Below, in pieces: positions 15,243 to 23,112 of a DNA stretch of 64,000 bases; the first letter of the stretch is position 1; each line of letters starts with the position of its first letter. The position numbers and the translations under genes were made by a program. The notes under the pieces were generated by a model. It was given only the letters and a program-made list of their open reading frames with translations, was not told where the DNA came from and did not search any database. The DNA comes from Stutzerimonas stutzeri (GTDB lineage Bacteria; Pseudomonadota; Gammaproteobacteria; Pseudomonadales; Pseudomonadaceae). The DNA lies in assembly GCF_024448695.1 (NCBI RefSeq), contig NZ_JAMOHY010000005.1:155037-219036 (forward strand). Reading direction: 5' to 3'.

Positions 15243-15905
15243 ATGAGAGGCGTTATTGCTGACCTTAAAGACAGAGAGTACTCAATTAATCGCTTACTAG
15301 AACACGTCGAAGAAATTTCAGAGATGCGCGGCAGAGTAGACATAACAGTAGTTCTTAAATCTAGCGTTTTCATTGCAATATATAACAACATCGAAGCTAC
15401 AGCATATGCCGCTGTTGAACGAATTCATGAATCAGCATCCCACCTACGCTACGAAGAGCTTGCCGACCCCTTTAAAATAAAAATGTTAAAATACTCATTC
15501 GGAAAGTTATCTGCAGCCCACATGACCGATCCTCAAAAGACTCACGCAGAAGAAAATAAGATTAAATTATCGCAACTGACCTTCCCAAACTTAACCGATT
15601 ACCTTCGAAGACAATCGCTGTTCTCCGGAAATATTGATGCTAGAAAGTTAAATGTGACTGGAATATCTTACGGACTTCCAAAGCTAACCTTCCCAAAAGC
15701 GGACGCAGAGAGAATGCTGTGGGTGAAGAACAAACGTAATAAAATTGCTCATGGAGAACAGTCCATGTCTGATGGAGGGCAAGGCATTAAGACTGCGGAC
15801 TTGAGATGTGCTTTTGCTTCCGTAAGTAGAACTCTTCGCCATTTCATCTCTGAAGTGGAAGTTCTTCTATGCACTGAGGCGTTCAAAGCCAACCAGAGAA
15901 CGTGA
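15243..15905 (+). CDS. MAE_28990/MAE_18760-like HEPN protein (putative RNase toxin)
   Basis: 220 residues, all helical. It carries the HEPN catalytic motif R-x4-H as R165-NKIA-H170, preceded by a helix bundle (VLKSSVFIAIYNNIEATAY, 37-55) typical of MAE_28990-like HEPN proteins. HEPN domains with this motif are metal-independent RNases in toxin and anti-phage systems. Coupled 2 bp behind the DUF262 gene, it is the likely effector. AT-rich like its partner. Alternative: a paired regulator without RNase activity, since not all HEPN proteins cleave RNA. Confidence 0.8.
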   Translation: MRGVIADLKDREYSINRLLEHVEEISEMRGRVDITVVLKSSVFIAIYNNIEATAYAAVERIHESASHLRYEELADPFKIKMLKYSFGKLSAAHMTDPQKTHAEENKIKLSQLTFPNLTDYLRRQSLFSGNIDARKLNVTGISYGLPKLTFPKADAERMLWVKNKRNKIAHGEQSMSDGGQGIKTADLRCAFASVSRTLRHFISEVEVLLCTEAFKANQRT

Positions 15906-16228
15906 TATCTCTTTTCTCCTACACTTGTAAGAGACTGGGGGCGGACAACGGTTACAGGAAATTAAATCTGGCCTCCCCTAGCGCCATCCACCGCCGCATC
16001 AAACCTGAGCACGCACTAGCCACAATTCATCTACGTGGCTAGGCTTCCGATAGAACATCAGAACATGACCGTTTCGCGGTACAAAAAACGGTACACCAGC
16101 GGTACAGTGCCCAGCTTCTACCCATTTCGCCAAATTACGCTCAACACCAGTAACCACGCTACTTTCAGCTAACTGTACCTGCGCTAAGCTACGCACGATT
16201 TCACTAGGCTTGCAGCCTTTCTAGGCAA
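15906..16228. other. Gap between HEPN gene and att copy 2
   Basis: No convincing gene. A 65-codon GTG-started frame on the minus strand (16196-15999) has no ribosome binding site and no recognisable family. The stretch holds the CGGTACA repeat array described separately and probably the right arm of the island att site. Confidence 0.4.
16077..16106. repeat. Three CGGTACA direct repeats near att copy 2
   Basis: CGGTACA at 16077-16083, 16089-16095 and 16100-16106, start-to-start 12 and 11 bp, all on one helical face, about 125 bp left of the att core. Suggestive of recombinase or excisionase arm-type sites. Confidence 0.45.
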
Positions 16229-16273
16229 CTCATAATCCTTTGGTCCACGGTTCGAGTCCGTGTGGGCCTACCA
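16229..16273 (+). repeat. att site copy 2: 3' half of elongator tRNA-Met(CAT)
   Basis: The same 45-bp tRNA-Met 3' segment as at 12680-12724. The first 40 bp are identical, then one C/T difference in the acceptor strand (TGGGCCT here), then ACCA. Again there is no 5' half. It marks the boundary with core chromosome, as the SLC13 gene and metY follow. Confidence 0.9.
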
Positions 16274-16278
16274 CCTTC

Positions 16279-16301
16279 AAAGCCGCGCACTGCGCGGCTT
16301 T
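16279..16301 (+). terminator. Rho-independent terminator after att copy 2
   Basis: A 10-bp GC-rich stem (16279-16288 with 16292-16301), 3-nt loop and T-rich tail, 6 bp after the partial tRNA CCA. It is probably the terminator of the original chromosomal tRNA-Met gene. Confidence 0.8.
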
Positions 16302-16517
16302 TGTCGTTTTTGCCGGGTGCTGAATGGCGCATGCGTTACCCGGATAGCGATTACCACGACGCGCCAAGCCACAGCGAGAAATGCTTTCCTGTTTTGCTAA
16401 TAACCAAATCGCATATAAACATCATTAAAGGTTTCTGGACTCTCTAAGTCACGCCCTCTATCGTGCGCGGCGGGTCGCCTGTGCGGCTCGCTGGTTGTCG
16501 CACGCTTAAGGAAATCC

Positions 16518-18308
16518 ATGCTCCCTGAATCGCTGCAGCTTTATTTCGTCTGCGCCTTGCTGGTCTGGGTGCTGGTGGCTTTTGTGCGCGAGAGCTGGAG
16601 CCCGGATATCGTGGCGGCGATTGCCGTGGCGGTGCTGATTGGGGCGCAGTTGCTGGCGCCTGCCGAGGTATTGGGGGTGCTGTCGAATTCGGCGCCGGTA
16701 ACCATCGCCTGCATGTTCGTGATTTCCGCAGCGCTGGAGCGAACCGGCTGCATCGATGCACTGGGCAATTGGCTGGGCGATCTGGTGGGTACCAGCCCGA
16801 CCCGCGTGCTGGCGGGGCTGACCATCACCGCGCTGGTGATTTCCGCCTTTCTCAACAATACCCCGGTGGTGGCAATCCTTACGCCCGTGGCCATTTCGCT
16901 GGCCAGGCGCGCCGGCACTACGCCGTCGAAGCTGCTGATTCCGCTGTCCTACGCAACGATTCTTGGCGGCACGCTGACGATGATCGGCACCTCGACCAAC
17001 ATTCTGGTGGATGGTGTTGCGCGCAAGGCGGGGCTGGAGCCCTTCGGCATGTTCGAGATCACCGGCGCCGGAGCCGTGCTCTGTGCGGTCGGCATGCTCT
17101 ACATGCTGACCCTGGGCAAGCGCCTGCTGCCCGAGCGCGACACGCTCTCAAAGCTGCTTGGCCCACGCCTGGACCGCACCTTCATGACCGAGCTGCGGGT
17201 GCCGCAAAGTTCGCCGATGATCGGCAAGAGCATCAGCGAAGCCAATCTCAACGGTGGCAGCGGCTTGCAGGTACTGCAGATCAATCGCGGCAGCAATCTG
17301 TTCAGCCGCCCGGAACATGCGTTCACGTTGCAGGCCGGGGATCTGCTGATCATTCACGGACAGGTCAAGGATGTGGTCGAGCTGCGCGGCAGCGGCCACC
17401 TTGCCTTCAATCGCGGCGATGCCTTTGAAACCATCAGCAGCGAAGACGTGACGCTGGTCGAGGCCATCGTCGGTCGTGATTCGCGCTTCAGCCACCGTCC
17501 CATGCGCGACCTCGATCTGTCGGCACGCTATGGCATCAACGTACTGGCGGTGCATCGCCAGGATGAGAACATTCAGGGCAACTTCGACGACTTCGAGTTG
17601 CAGTTCGGCGACGTCATGCTGGTGGAAGGCTCATCACCGCAGATCAAGCGCTTTGCTGACAACGGCGGGCTGATCAGCCTGAACATCGTGCAGGAACGCG
17701 CATTCCGCCGCGACAAGGCGCCGCTGGCGATCATCACCACCATGGCCGTGATGCTGCTGGCCGCGATTGGCGTCATGCCCATCGAGGGGCTGGCGATCAT
17801 CGGTGCGGTCACCGTGCTGGCGACCCGCTGCCTGGATGTCGAGGATGCCTACAAGGCCGTGGACTGGAAAATCCTCAGCCTGATCTTCGGCATGCTCGCC
17901 ATCAGCGTGGCCATGGACAAGGTCGGGCTGGTCGAGCTGATCGTCTCCAGCGTGGTGAACCTGACGCCCTGGGCCGGGCCACTGTTCATGCTGTCGTTCC
18001 TTTATCTGTTCACCTCGACGCTGACCGAGATGCTGTCCAACAATGCCGTCGCGGTGCTGGTCACGCCCATCGCCATTGGCCTGGCGCAGCAGCTGGGCGT
18101 CGATCCGCGTGCGTTCGTGGTGGCGGTGATGTTCGCCGCCAGTGCCAGTTTCGCAACGCCCATCGGCTACCAGACCAACACCTTCGTCTACACCGCCGGC
18201 GGCTATCGCTTCACCGATTTCCTCAAGGTCGGGATTCCGCTGAACCTGCTGCTCTGGATCACGGCAACGTTGGTGATTCCGTGGTTCTGGCCGCTGGTGC
18301 CGGTGTAA
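16518..18308 (+). CDS. SLC13/DASS-family permease with two RCK_C (TrkA-C) domains
   Basis: 596 residues, inner membrane. Membrane segments about 1-200 and 400-596 flank a cytosolic insert (about 205-385) with two TrkA-C-like domains (VPQSSPMIGKSISEANL; LVEAIVGRDSRFSHRPMRDL). Paired substrate/sodium-site motifs are visible: FLNNTPVVA with GTSTNILVD in the first half and LSNNAVAVL with IGYQTNTFVY in the second. The family moves sulfate, dicarboxylates or similar anions. Position just before metY makes a sulfur-related anion plausible, but that is inference. An AAGGAA site precedes ATG 16518; the AT-rich stretch 16395-16440 probably holds the promoter. Confidence 0.85.
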   Translation: MLPESLQLYFVCALLVWVLVAFVRESWSPDIVAAIAVAVLIGAQLLAPAEVLGVLSNSAPVTIACMFVISAALERTGCIDALGNWLGDLVGTSPTRVLAGLTITALVISAFLNNTPVVAILTPVAISLARRAGTTPSKLLIPLSYATILGGTLTMIGTSTNILVDGVARKAGLEPFGMFEITGAGAVLCAVGMLYMLTLGKRLLPERDTLSKLLGPRLDRTFMTELRVPQSSPMIGKSISEANLNGGSGLQVLQINRGSNLFSRPEHAFTLQAGDLLIIHGQVKDVVELRGSGHLAFNRGDAFETISSEDVTLVEAIVGRDSRFSHRPMRDLDLSARYGINVLAVHRQDENIQGNFDDFELQFGDVMLVEGSSPQIKRFADNGGLISLNIVQERAFRRDKAPLAIITTMAVMLLAAIGVMPIEGLAIIGAVTVLATRCLDVEDAYKAVDWKILSLIFGMLAISVAMDKVGLVELIVSSVVNLTPWAGPLFMLSFLYLFTSTLTEMLSNNAVAVLVTPIAIGLAQQLGVDPRAFVVAVMFAASASFATPIGYQTNTFVYTAGGYRFTDFLKVGIPLNLLLWITATLVIPWFWPLVPV

Positions 18309-18401
18309 GCGCTGGTAGTCGCAACGCTTGCCGCAGATCATTGACCGGACCTGCGATTGATTTCATGCTCGCGGCCTTTCCGACAAGAATAAGGAACGCG
18401 C

Positions 18402-19679
18402 ATGAAACTGGAAACCCTGGCCATCCATGCCGGCTACAGCCCCGACCCGACCACCAAGGCTGTGGCGGTGCCGATCTACCAGACCACCTCCTACGCCTTC
18501 GACAGCACCCAGCATGGCGCCGATCTGTTCGACCTGAAGGTGCCGGGCAACATCTATACGCGCATCATGAACCCCACCAACGACGTGCTGGAACAGCGTG
18601 TCGCGGCGCTGGAAGGTGGTGTGGCAGCGCTGGCGGTGGCCTCGGGCATGGCAGCGATCACCTACGCAATCCAGACCATCGCCGAAGTCGGTGACAACAT
18701 CGTCTCGGTGGCCAAGCTCTACGGCGGCACCTACAACCTGTTCGCCCATACCCTGCCGCGCCAGGGCATCGAGGTGCGTTTCGCGCCGCATGACGACATC
18801 GCCGCGCTGGAAGCCCTGATCGACGGCAACACCAAGGCGGTGTTCTGCGAGTCCATCGGCAACCCGGCGGGCAACATCATCGATATCCAGGCCCTGGCCG
18901 ACGCCGCGCACCGGCATGGCGTGCCGCTGATCGTTGACAATACCGTGGCCACGCCGATCCTTTGCCGCCCCTTCGAGCATGGCGCCGATATCGTCGTGCA
19001 CTCGCTGACCAAGTACATGGGCGGCCACGGCACCAGCATCGGCGGCATCGTGGTGGATTCCGGCAAGTTCCCCTGGGCCGAGAACAAGGAGCGCTTCGCG
19101 CTGCTCAACACGCCGGATGTCTCCTACCACGGCGTCACCTATACCGAAGCGTTCGGCCCGGCGGCCTTTATTGGTCGCTGCCGCGTGGTGCCGCTGCGCA
19201 ACATGGGCGCGGCGCTGTCGCCGTTCAACGCCTTCCTGATCCTGCAGGGTCTGGAAACCCTGGCACTGCGCATGGAACGCCACTGCGAAAATGCACTGAA
19301 AGTCGCCGGCTATCTGCAGCAGCATCCGCAGGTGGAATGGGTCAGGTACGCCGGCCTGGCGGATCATCCCGAGCATGCACTGGCGCAGCGTTACACCGGC
19401 GGCAAGCCCGCCTCGATCCTGTCCTTCGGCATCAAGGGCGGCTTCGATGCCGGCGCGCGCTTTATCGATGCACTCAATCTGGTGGTGCGTCTGGTGAACA
19501 TCGGCGATGCCAAGTCGCTGGCCTGCCATCCGGCTTCGACCACGCATCGCCAGCTCAACGATGAAGAGCTGGAAAAAGCCGGCGTACCCCGTGACATGGT
19601 GCGGCTGTCCATCGGCATCGAGCATATCGACGACATCCTTGCCGACCTGTCCCAGGCGCTGGAAGCCTCCAAGGGCTGA
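18402..19679 (+). CDS. metY: O-acetylhomoserine sulfhydrylase (PLP-dependent)
   Basis: 425 residues, the usual length of MetY. It makes homocysteine from O-acetyl- (or O-succinyl-) homoserine and sulfide in methionine synthesis. The PLP lysine is K204 in HSLTKYMGGHG; PGNIYTRIMNPTND and the long insert after the lysine (KFPWAENKERF) are typical of MetY rather than MetB or MetC. An AAGGA site precedes the ATG. It is followed by a 125-bp gap and trxC, and preceded by the anion permease. Methionine gamma-lyase is a less likely reading, because the insert fits MetY. Confidence 0.88.
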   Translation: MKLETLAIHAGYSPDPTTKAVAVPIYQTTSYAFDSTQHGADLFDLKVPGNIYTRIMNPTNDVLEQRVAALEGGVAALAVASGMAAITYAIQTIAEVGDNIVSVAKLYGGTYNLFAHTLPRQGIEVRFAPHDDIAALEALIDGNTKAVFCESIGNPAGNIIDIQALADAAHRHGVPLIVDNTVATPILCRPFEHGADIVVHSLTKYMGGHGTSIGGIVVDSGKFPWAENKERFALLNTPDVSYHGVTYTEAFGPAAFIGRCRVVPLRNMGAALSPFNAFLILQGLETLALRMERHCENALKVAGYLQQHPQVEWVRYAGLADHPEHALAQRYTGGKPASILSFGIKGGFDAGARFIDALNLVVRLVNIGDAKSLACHPASTTHRQLNDEELEKAGVPRDMVRLSIGIEHIDDILADLSQALEASKG

Positions 19680-19804
19680 CCGACTGCTGGATGAATGGAG
19701 GCGGTCTGAGTTCTTCCATCGGCAACCTCCAGTTCAAGGCGGCATGGCCTTGAGATTCACTCGCCTGCCGCCATCTATAGCAGACGCCTCACTGGAGCAC
19801 GCCC

Positions 19805-20239
19805 ATGACCGATTCGCTCGTCGTCCCCTGCGCGCACTGCGCCGGGCTCAACCGCATACCCACGGACCGCCTCGGCCAACAACCACGCTGCGGGCGCTGC
19901 AAGACCGAAGTACTGCTGGCGAAGCCCTTCGACGTCAACCAGAGCAATTTCACGCAACAGATAAAAGGCGATCTTCCGCTGTTGCTGGATGTCTGGGCCA
20001 GTTGGTGCGGCCCTTGCCGCAGCTTCGCCCCGACCTTTGAGCAGGCTGCCGCTCAACTCCTGGGTCGCTGCCGGCTGGCCAAGCTGGACAGCGAGGCCAA
20101 CCAGCAGCTTTCCGGCCAGCTGGGCATCCGCTCGATACCCAGCCTGATCCTGTTCAGAGATGGCCGTGAAGTGGCACGCCAGAACGGCGCAATGCCACTG
20201 CCACAGCTGCTGGCCTGGCTCGCGCAGCAGGGTATCTGA
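19805..20239 (+). CDS. trxC: Thioredoxin 2
   Basis: 144 residues. An N-terminal zinc ribbon (C9, C12, C29, C32) precedes a thioredoxin domain with active site WCGPC (C68, C71). TrxC is a cytosolic disulfide reductase, often induced by oxidative stress, its zinc finger tuning redox response. The cis-Pro follows in GIRSIPSLILF. A GGAG site lies just before ATG 19805. It sits alone between metY and the aryl polyene operon. Confidence 0.92.
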   Translation: MTDSLVVPCAHCAGLNRIPTDRLGQQPRCGRCKTEVLLAKPFDVNQSNFTQQIKGDLPLLLDVWASWCGPCRSFAPTFEQAAAQLLGRCRLAKLDSEANQQLSGQLGIRSIPSLILFRDGREVARQNGAMPLPQLLAWLAQQGI

Positions 20240-20440
20240 GGCTCCCCCGCCAAAAAGCGCCAACAAGGCACCGATTCAAATAGAAAGTTCCACCAGACGG
20301 CCCACCTCCCATCCGCAGCGTTTGCCTCGCGGGGATAGCGAACGGATAATGCCCGCACTTTTATGCTGCATTTACCAACAGTCGCCATTCATGGACCGAT
20401 ACGCCAATAACAAGAACTGCCGAGGCACTAGGTATCTACC

Positions 20441-21157
20441 GTGATTCAATTCGATATCGATCAATGGCAGGCCTGGGCTCCGGGTCTGGCCAGTATTGAC
20501 GATTGGGCGATCTGGGCTCGCGACCCGCGTTGCCCCCAAAACGACCACGAGCCGGACGTCAGCTTTCTGCCGGCCATGCAGCGCCGCCGTCTGAGCCGCC
20601 TGGCGCGCATGGCGTTCGCGGTCGCCACGCCGCTGGCGCAAGGCCAACCACCGATGCCTCTGGTGTACGCCTCGCGCCACGGTGAAACACCGCGCACCTT
20701 CGCCATTCTCAACGATCTCGCGCGCAAAGAAGCCCTTTCCCCCACGCAGTTCAGCCTTTCGGTTCACAACGCCATCATCGGCCTGTGGTCGATCCAGCAG
20801 GGCGACAACAGCGAAATGACCGCGCTGGCCGCCGAAGGCGACGGGCTGGAACACGCCATCCTCGAAGCCGGCCTGTTGCTGGCCGAGGGCGCACCCTCGG
20901 TGCTGGTGGTGGTCGCCGAAGACCAGCCTCCCGCCGCCTACAAACCCTGGATCGACGATGTCGACTTTCCTTATGCCGTGGCGCTGCGTCTTACGCCCGG
21001 CCAGCGCTGGCGGCTGAGCCTCGAAGCCGACCATGCAGAACACCCGCCCACCCGTTGGCCACACGCCCTGGAACTGATCCGCATGCTGATCGACCAGCAG
21101 CCCCTCCGTCAGCATCAATGGAAGACACGTCGATGGACCTGGCAGCAGACACGCTGA
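20441..21157 (+). CDS. apeC: Ketosynthase-like chain length factor (ApeC type)
   Basis: 238 residues, short for a ketosynthase and lacking the full active-site triad, as in the Ketoacyl-synt_2 family. It has an N-terminal WQAWAPGLAS section and a degenerate nucleophile region around LSPTQFSLSVHNAIIGLWSI, with no catalytic Cys in the usual place. In aryl polyene systems such a protein pairs with the catalytic ketosynthase ApeO and sets chain length. The start is GTG 20441 with only a weak upstream site. First gene of the operon; the 200 bp before it should carry the promoter. Confidence 0.8.
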   Translation: MIQFDIDQWQAWAPGLASIDDWAIWARDPRCPQNDHEPDVSFLPAMQRRRLSRLARMAFAVATPLAQGQPPMPLVYASRHGETPRTFAILNDLARKEALSPTQFSLSVHNAIIGLWSIQQGDNSEMTALAAEGDGLEHAILEAGLLLAEGAPSVLVVVAEDQPPAAYKPWIDDVDFPYAVALRLTPGQRWRLSLEADHAEHPPTRWPHALELIRMLIDQQPLRQHQWKTRRWTWQQTR

Positions 21158-21942
21158 ACAATCGCCCCAGCCCGCCCTGGTTGTGGCGACTGATCGCCAC
21201 CGGCCTGTCCTTCATGCTGTTCGGCCTTGGCGGGCTCGTGCTGCGGCTGATCGTGTTCCCCCTGCTCGCCCTGCTGCCCGGCGACGCCACGCGCCATCGC
21301 CTGCGCGCGCGCCAGACCATCAGCCGGCTGTTCTGGCTGTTCGTCCAGTTCATGTATCGCAGCGGCGTGCTGACCTACCAGGTGGAGGGAGTCGAACGCC
21401 TGGGCCGCCCCGGCCAGTTGGTGATCGCCAATCACCCTTCGCTGATCGATGTGGTGGTGCTGATTTCGCTGATCCGCGACGCCAACTGCGTGGTCAAGCA
21501 AAGCCTCTGGGACAATCCCTTTACCCGTGGCCCGATCCGCGCTGCGCAATACATCAGCAACAACGGCAGCGCAGAGATGCTCGACGAAGCCGCCGGGGCG
21601 CTGCAGCAGGGCCAGACGCTGATTATCTTCCCCGAAGGCACCCGCACCACGCCGGGCCAGGCGCCGCAGTTTCACCGGGGCGCTGCCGCCATCGCCCTGC
21701 GTGGCGCGCAGCGGGTTACACCTGTGGTGATCAGCGTGACGCCGACAACCCTGACCAAGGCCGAGCCCTGGTACCGCATTCCGTCACGGCGATTTCATTT
21801 TCACTTGCGGGTCGGCGATGATATCGACCCGCAGACGTTCGCCAGCCGAGGCTCCCTGCCAATCGCCTCGCGGCAACTCAACGACCATCTGCACCGACAC
21901 TTCATAAAGGAGCTCGCACTCGATGAGCAAACTACAGCTTGA
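21133..21942 (+). CDS. PlsC-type 1-acylglycerol-3-phosphate acyltransferase homologue
   Basis: 269 residues from ATG 21133, chosen for the GGAAG site 8 nt upstream (ATG 21118 is the alternative). One or two N-terminal membrane segments (about 18-50) precede the acyltransferase domain with the NHxxxxD motif NHPSLID (H101, D106) and FPEGTR (166-171). It probably transfers an acyl or aryl polyenoyl chain to the membrane lipid anchor, the ApeD role. It overlaps the ends of both neighbours, so it is translationally coupled in the operon. Confidence 0.85.
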   Translation: MDLAADTLNNRPSPPWLWRLIATGLSFMLFGLGGLVLRLIVFPLLALLPGDATRHRLRARQTISRLFWLFVQFMYRSGVLTYQVEGVERLGRPGQLVIANHPSLIDVVVLISLIRDANCVVKQSLWDNPFTRGPIRAAQYISNNGSAEMLDEAAGALQQGQTLIIFPEGTRTTPGQAPQFHRGAAAIALRGAQRVTPVVISVTPTTLTKAEPWYRIPSRRFHFHLRVGDDIDPQTFASRGSLPIASRQLNDHLHRHFIKELALDEQTTA

Positions 21943-22186
21943 AATCAAGCACCTGATCATTGATGCACTGGGTCTGGAAGACCTCACGCCGGATGACATC
22001 GCTGCCGACCAACCGCTGTTCGGGGAGGGACTGGGCCTGGACTCGGTGGATGCACTGGAGCTGGGGCTGGCTATCCAGAAGCGCTTCGGCATCAAGATCG
22101 ACGCCGACGCCAAGGACACCCGCAAGCACTTCGCAAGCGTCGACAGCCTGGCTGACTACGTCAGTGCCAACCGCGCCGTCGCCTGA
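21923..22186 (+). CDS. apeE: Acyl carrier protein 1 of the aryl polyene system
   Basis: 87 residues, acidic four-helix carrier. The phosphopantetheine serine is S41 in GLDSVDALELG. It carries the growing polyene or the starter. It overlaps the acyltransferase gene by 20 nt. Two carrier proteins in tandem are standard in aryl polyene clusters; which one takes the starter is not visible from sequence. Confidence 0.9.
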   Translation: MSKLQLEIKHLIIDALGLEDLTPDDIAADQPLFGEGLGLDSVDALELGLAIQKRFGIKIDADAKDTRKHFASVDSLADYVSANRAVA

Positions 22187-22198
22187 GGAGGTCATTAC

Positions 22199-22456
22199 GT
22201 GAACAGCCATAACGAGATTTTCCTGACCCTGCGCGATGCGCTGGTCGAACTCTTCGAGCTGGAGCCTGAGCGCATCAGCCTGGAGGCCAATCTGTATCAG
22301 GATCTGGAAATCGACAGCATCGATGCCGTTGATCTGATCGACCATATCAAGCGCCAGACCGGCAAGAAGATTGCCGCCGAGGAATTCAAATCGGTGCGCA
22401 CCGTCGGCGATGTGGTCGAAGCAGTCTATCGACTGATGAATCCGCAAACGGCCTGA
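22199..22456 (+). CDS. apeF: Acyl carrier protein 2 of the aryl polyene system
   Basis: 85 residues; the attachment serine is S40 in EIDSIDAVDLIDH. The GTG start at 22199 has a strong GAGGAGG site, better than most in this operon, suggesting high expression. It differs from the first carrier in the DSL-flanking residues, so partner enzymes probably distinguish them. Confidence 0.9.
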   Translation: MNSHNEIFLTLRDALVELFELEPERISLEANLYQDLEIDSIDAVDLIDHIKRQTGKKIAAEEFKSVRTVGDVVEAVYRLMNPQTA

Positions 22457-22533
22457 GCCCTGCCCTCGGCATACCCACGCAGCGCTGATCGAGCGGTGCG
22501 TGATGACAGGCGCCAGTCGAATCGGAAGATGCG

Positions 22534-23112
22534 ATGCAAGCAACCCCTGCAACAGGCAAGGCCAACACCCGCCGGCTGCTTGGCTTCGGCCTGTTGCTGG
22601 TTGGTCTCGCCTATCCGTTCATCGTCTATCTGGGCATGGAGCGGCTGTCACCGCAGCTGTTCGCCGCGTTGCTCGGCACGCTCTGGCTGGCACGTGCACT
22701 CAGCGGTCGACAGGACCCGCTGAGCTACACCGTCACGATTGCCGCCTTGCTGTTCTGCCTGGCGCTGGCCCTGACCGACAGCAGCGCTCTGCTGCTGGGC
22801 TATCCGATTCTGATCAATCTGGCGCTGCTCGGCCTGTTCGCCGGCAGCCTCTGCTCCGGCATGCCGATCATCGAACGCCTGGCACGTCTGCAGGAACCCG
22901 AGCTGCCACCCGCCGCCGTACGCTATACGCGCAAAGTGACTTGGGTGTGGGTGGGCTTCTTCACAGTCAACGCAAGCATCGCCACCGGCCTTGCACTCTG
23001 GGCGCCGCTGGCCTGGTGGACCCTGTATACCGGGCTGATCGCCTATCTGCTGATGGGGTTGCTGTTCGCCGGTGAATGGCTGGTCCGCCAGCGCGTAAGG
23101 AAAGCGACATGA
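22534..23112 (+). CDS. Polytopic membrane protein (COG4648/ApeG-like)
   Basis: 192 residues with about five or six membrane segments and a charged loop (RLARLQEPELPPAAVRYTRK, about 118-137). COG4648-type proteins occur in nearly all aryl polyene clusters at this place, after the carrier proteins, but their function is not established. A GGAAG site precedes ATG 22534, and the end overlaps the next start (ATGA). Confidence 0.75.
   Translation: MQATPATGKANTRRLLGFGLLLVGLAYPFIVYLGMERLSPQLFAALLGTLWLARALSGRQDPLSYTVTIAALLFCLALALTDSSALLLGYPILINLALLGLFAGSLCSGMPIIERLARLQEPELPPAAVRYTRKVTWVWVGFFTVNASIATGLALWAPLAWWTLYTGLIAYLLMGLLFAGEWLVRQRVRKAT

Larger units (their letters stand above)
12725..16273. mobile_element. 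Passenger island between tandem tRNA-Met att copies
   Basis: 3.5 kb lying between two direct copies of the tRNA-Met 3' end. It has a NERD-domain gene of ordinary GC and a distinctly AT-rich DUF262/HEPN pair, but no recombinase of its own. This is the layout of a cis-mobilisable or decayed satellite island that could move with, or be excised by, the integrase of the neighbouring element, which recognises the same sequence. Inference from layout. Confidence 0.7.

Noticed and set aside
15999..16196. A 65-codon minus-strand frame with GTG start next to att copy 2
   Set aside because: No ribosome binding site and no recognisable family; it covers the CGGTACA repeats, which better fit a recombination arm. 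Could be a relic, but not supportable.
20785..21132. N-terminal extension of the acyltransferase upstream into the ketosynthase-like gene
   Set aside because: The extension is Arg/Pro-rich out-of-frame readout of the ketosynthase gene; the membrane segment and acyltransferase motifs begin after ATG 21133.
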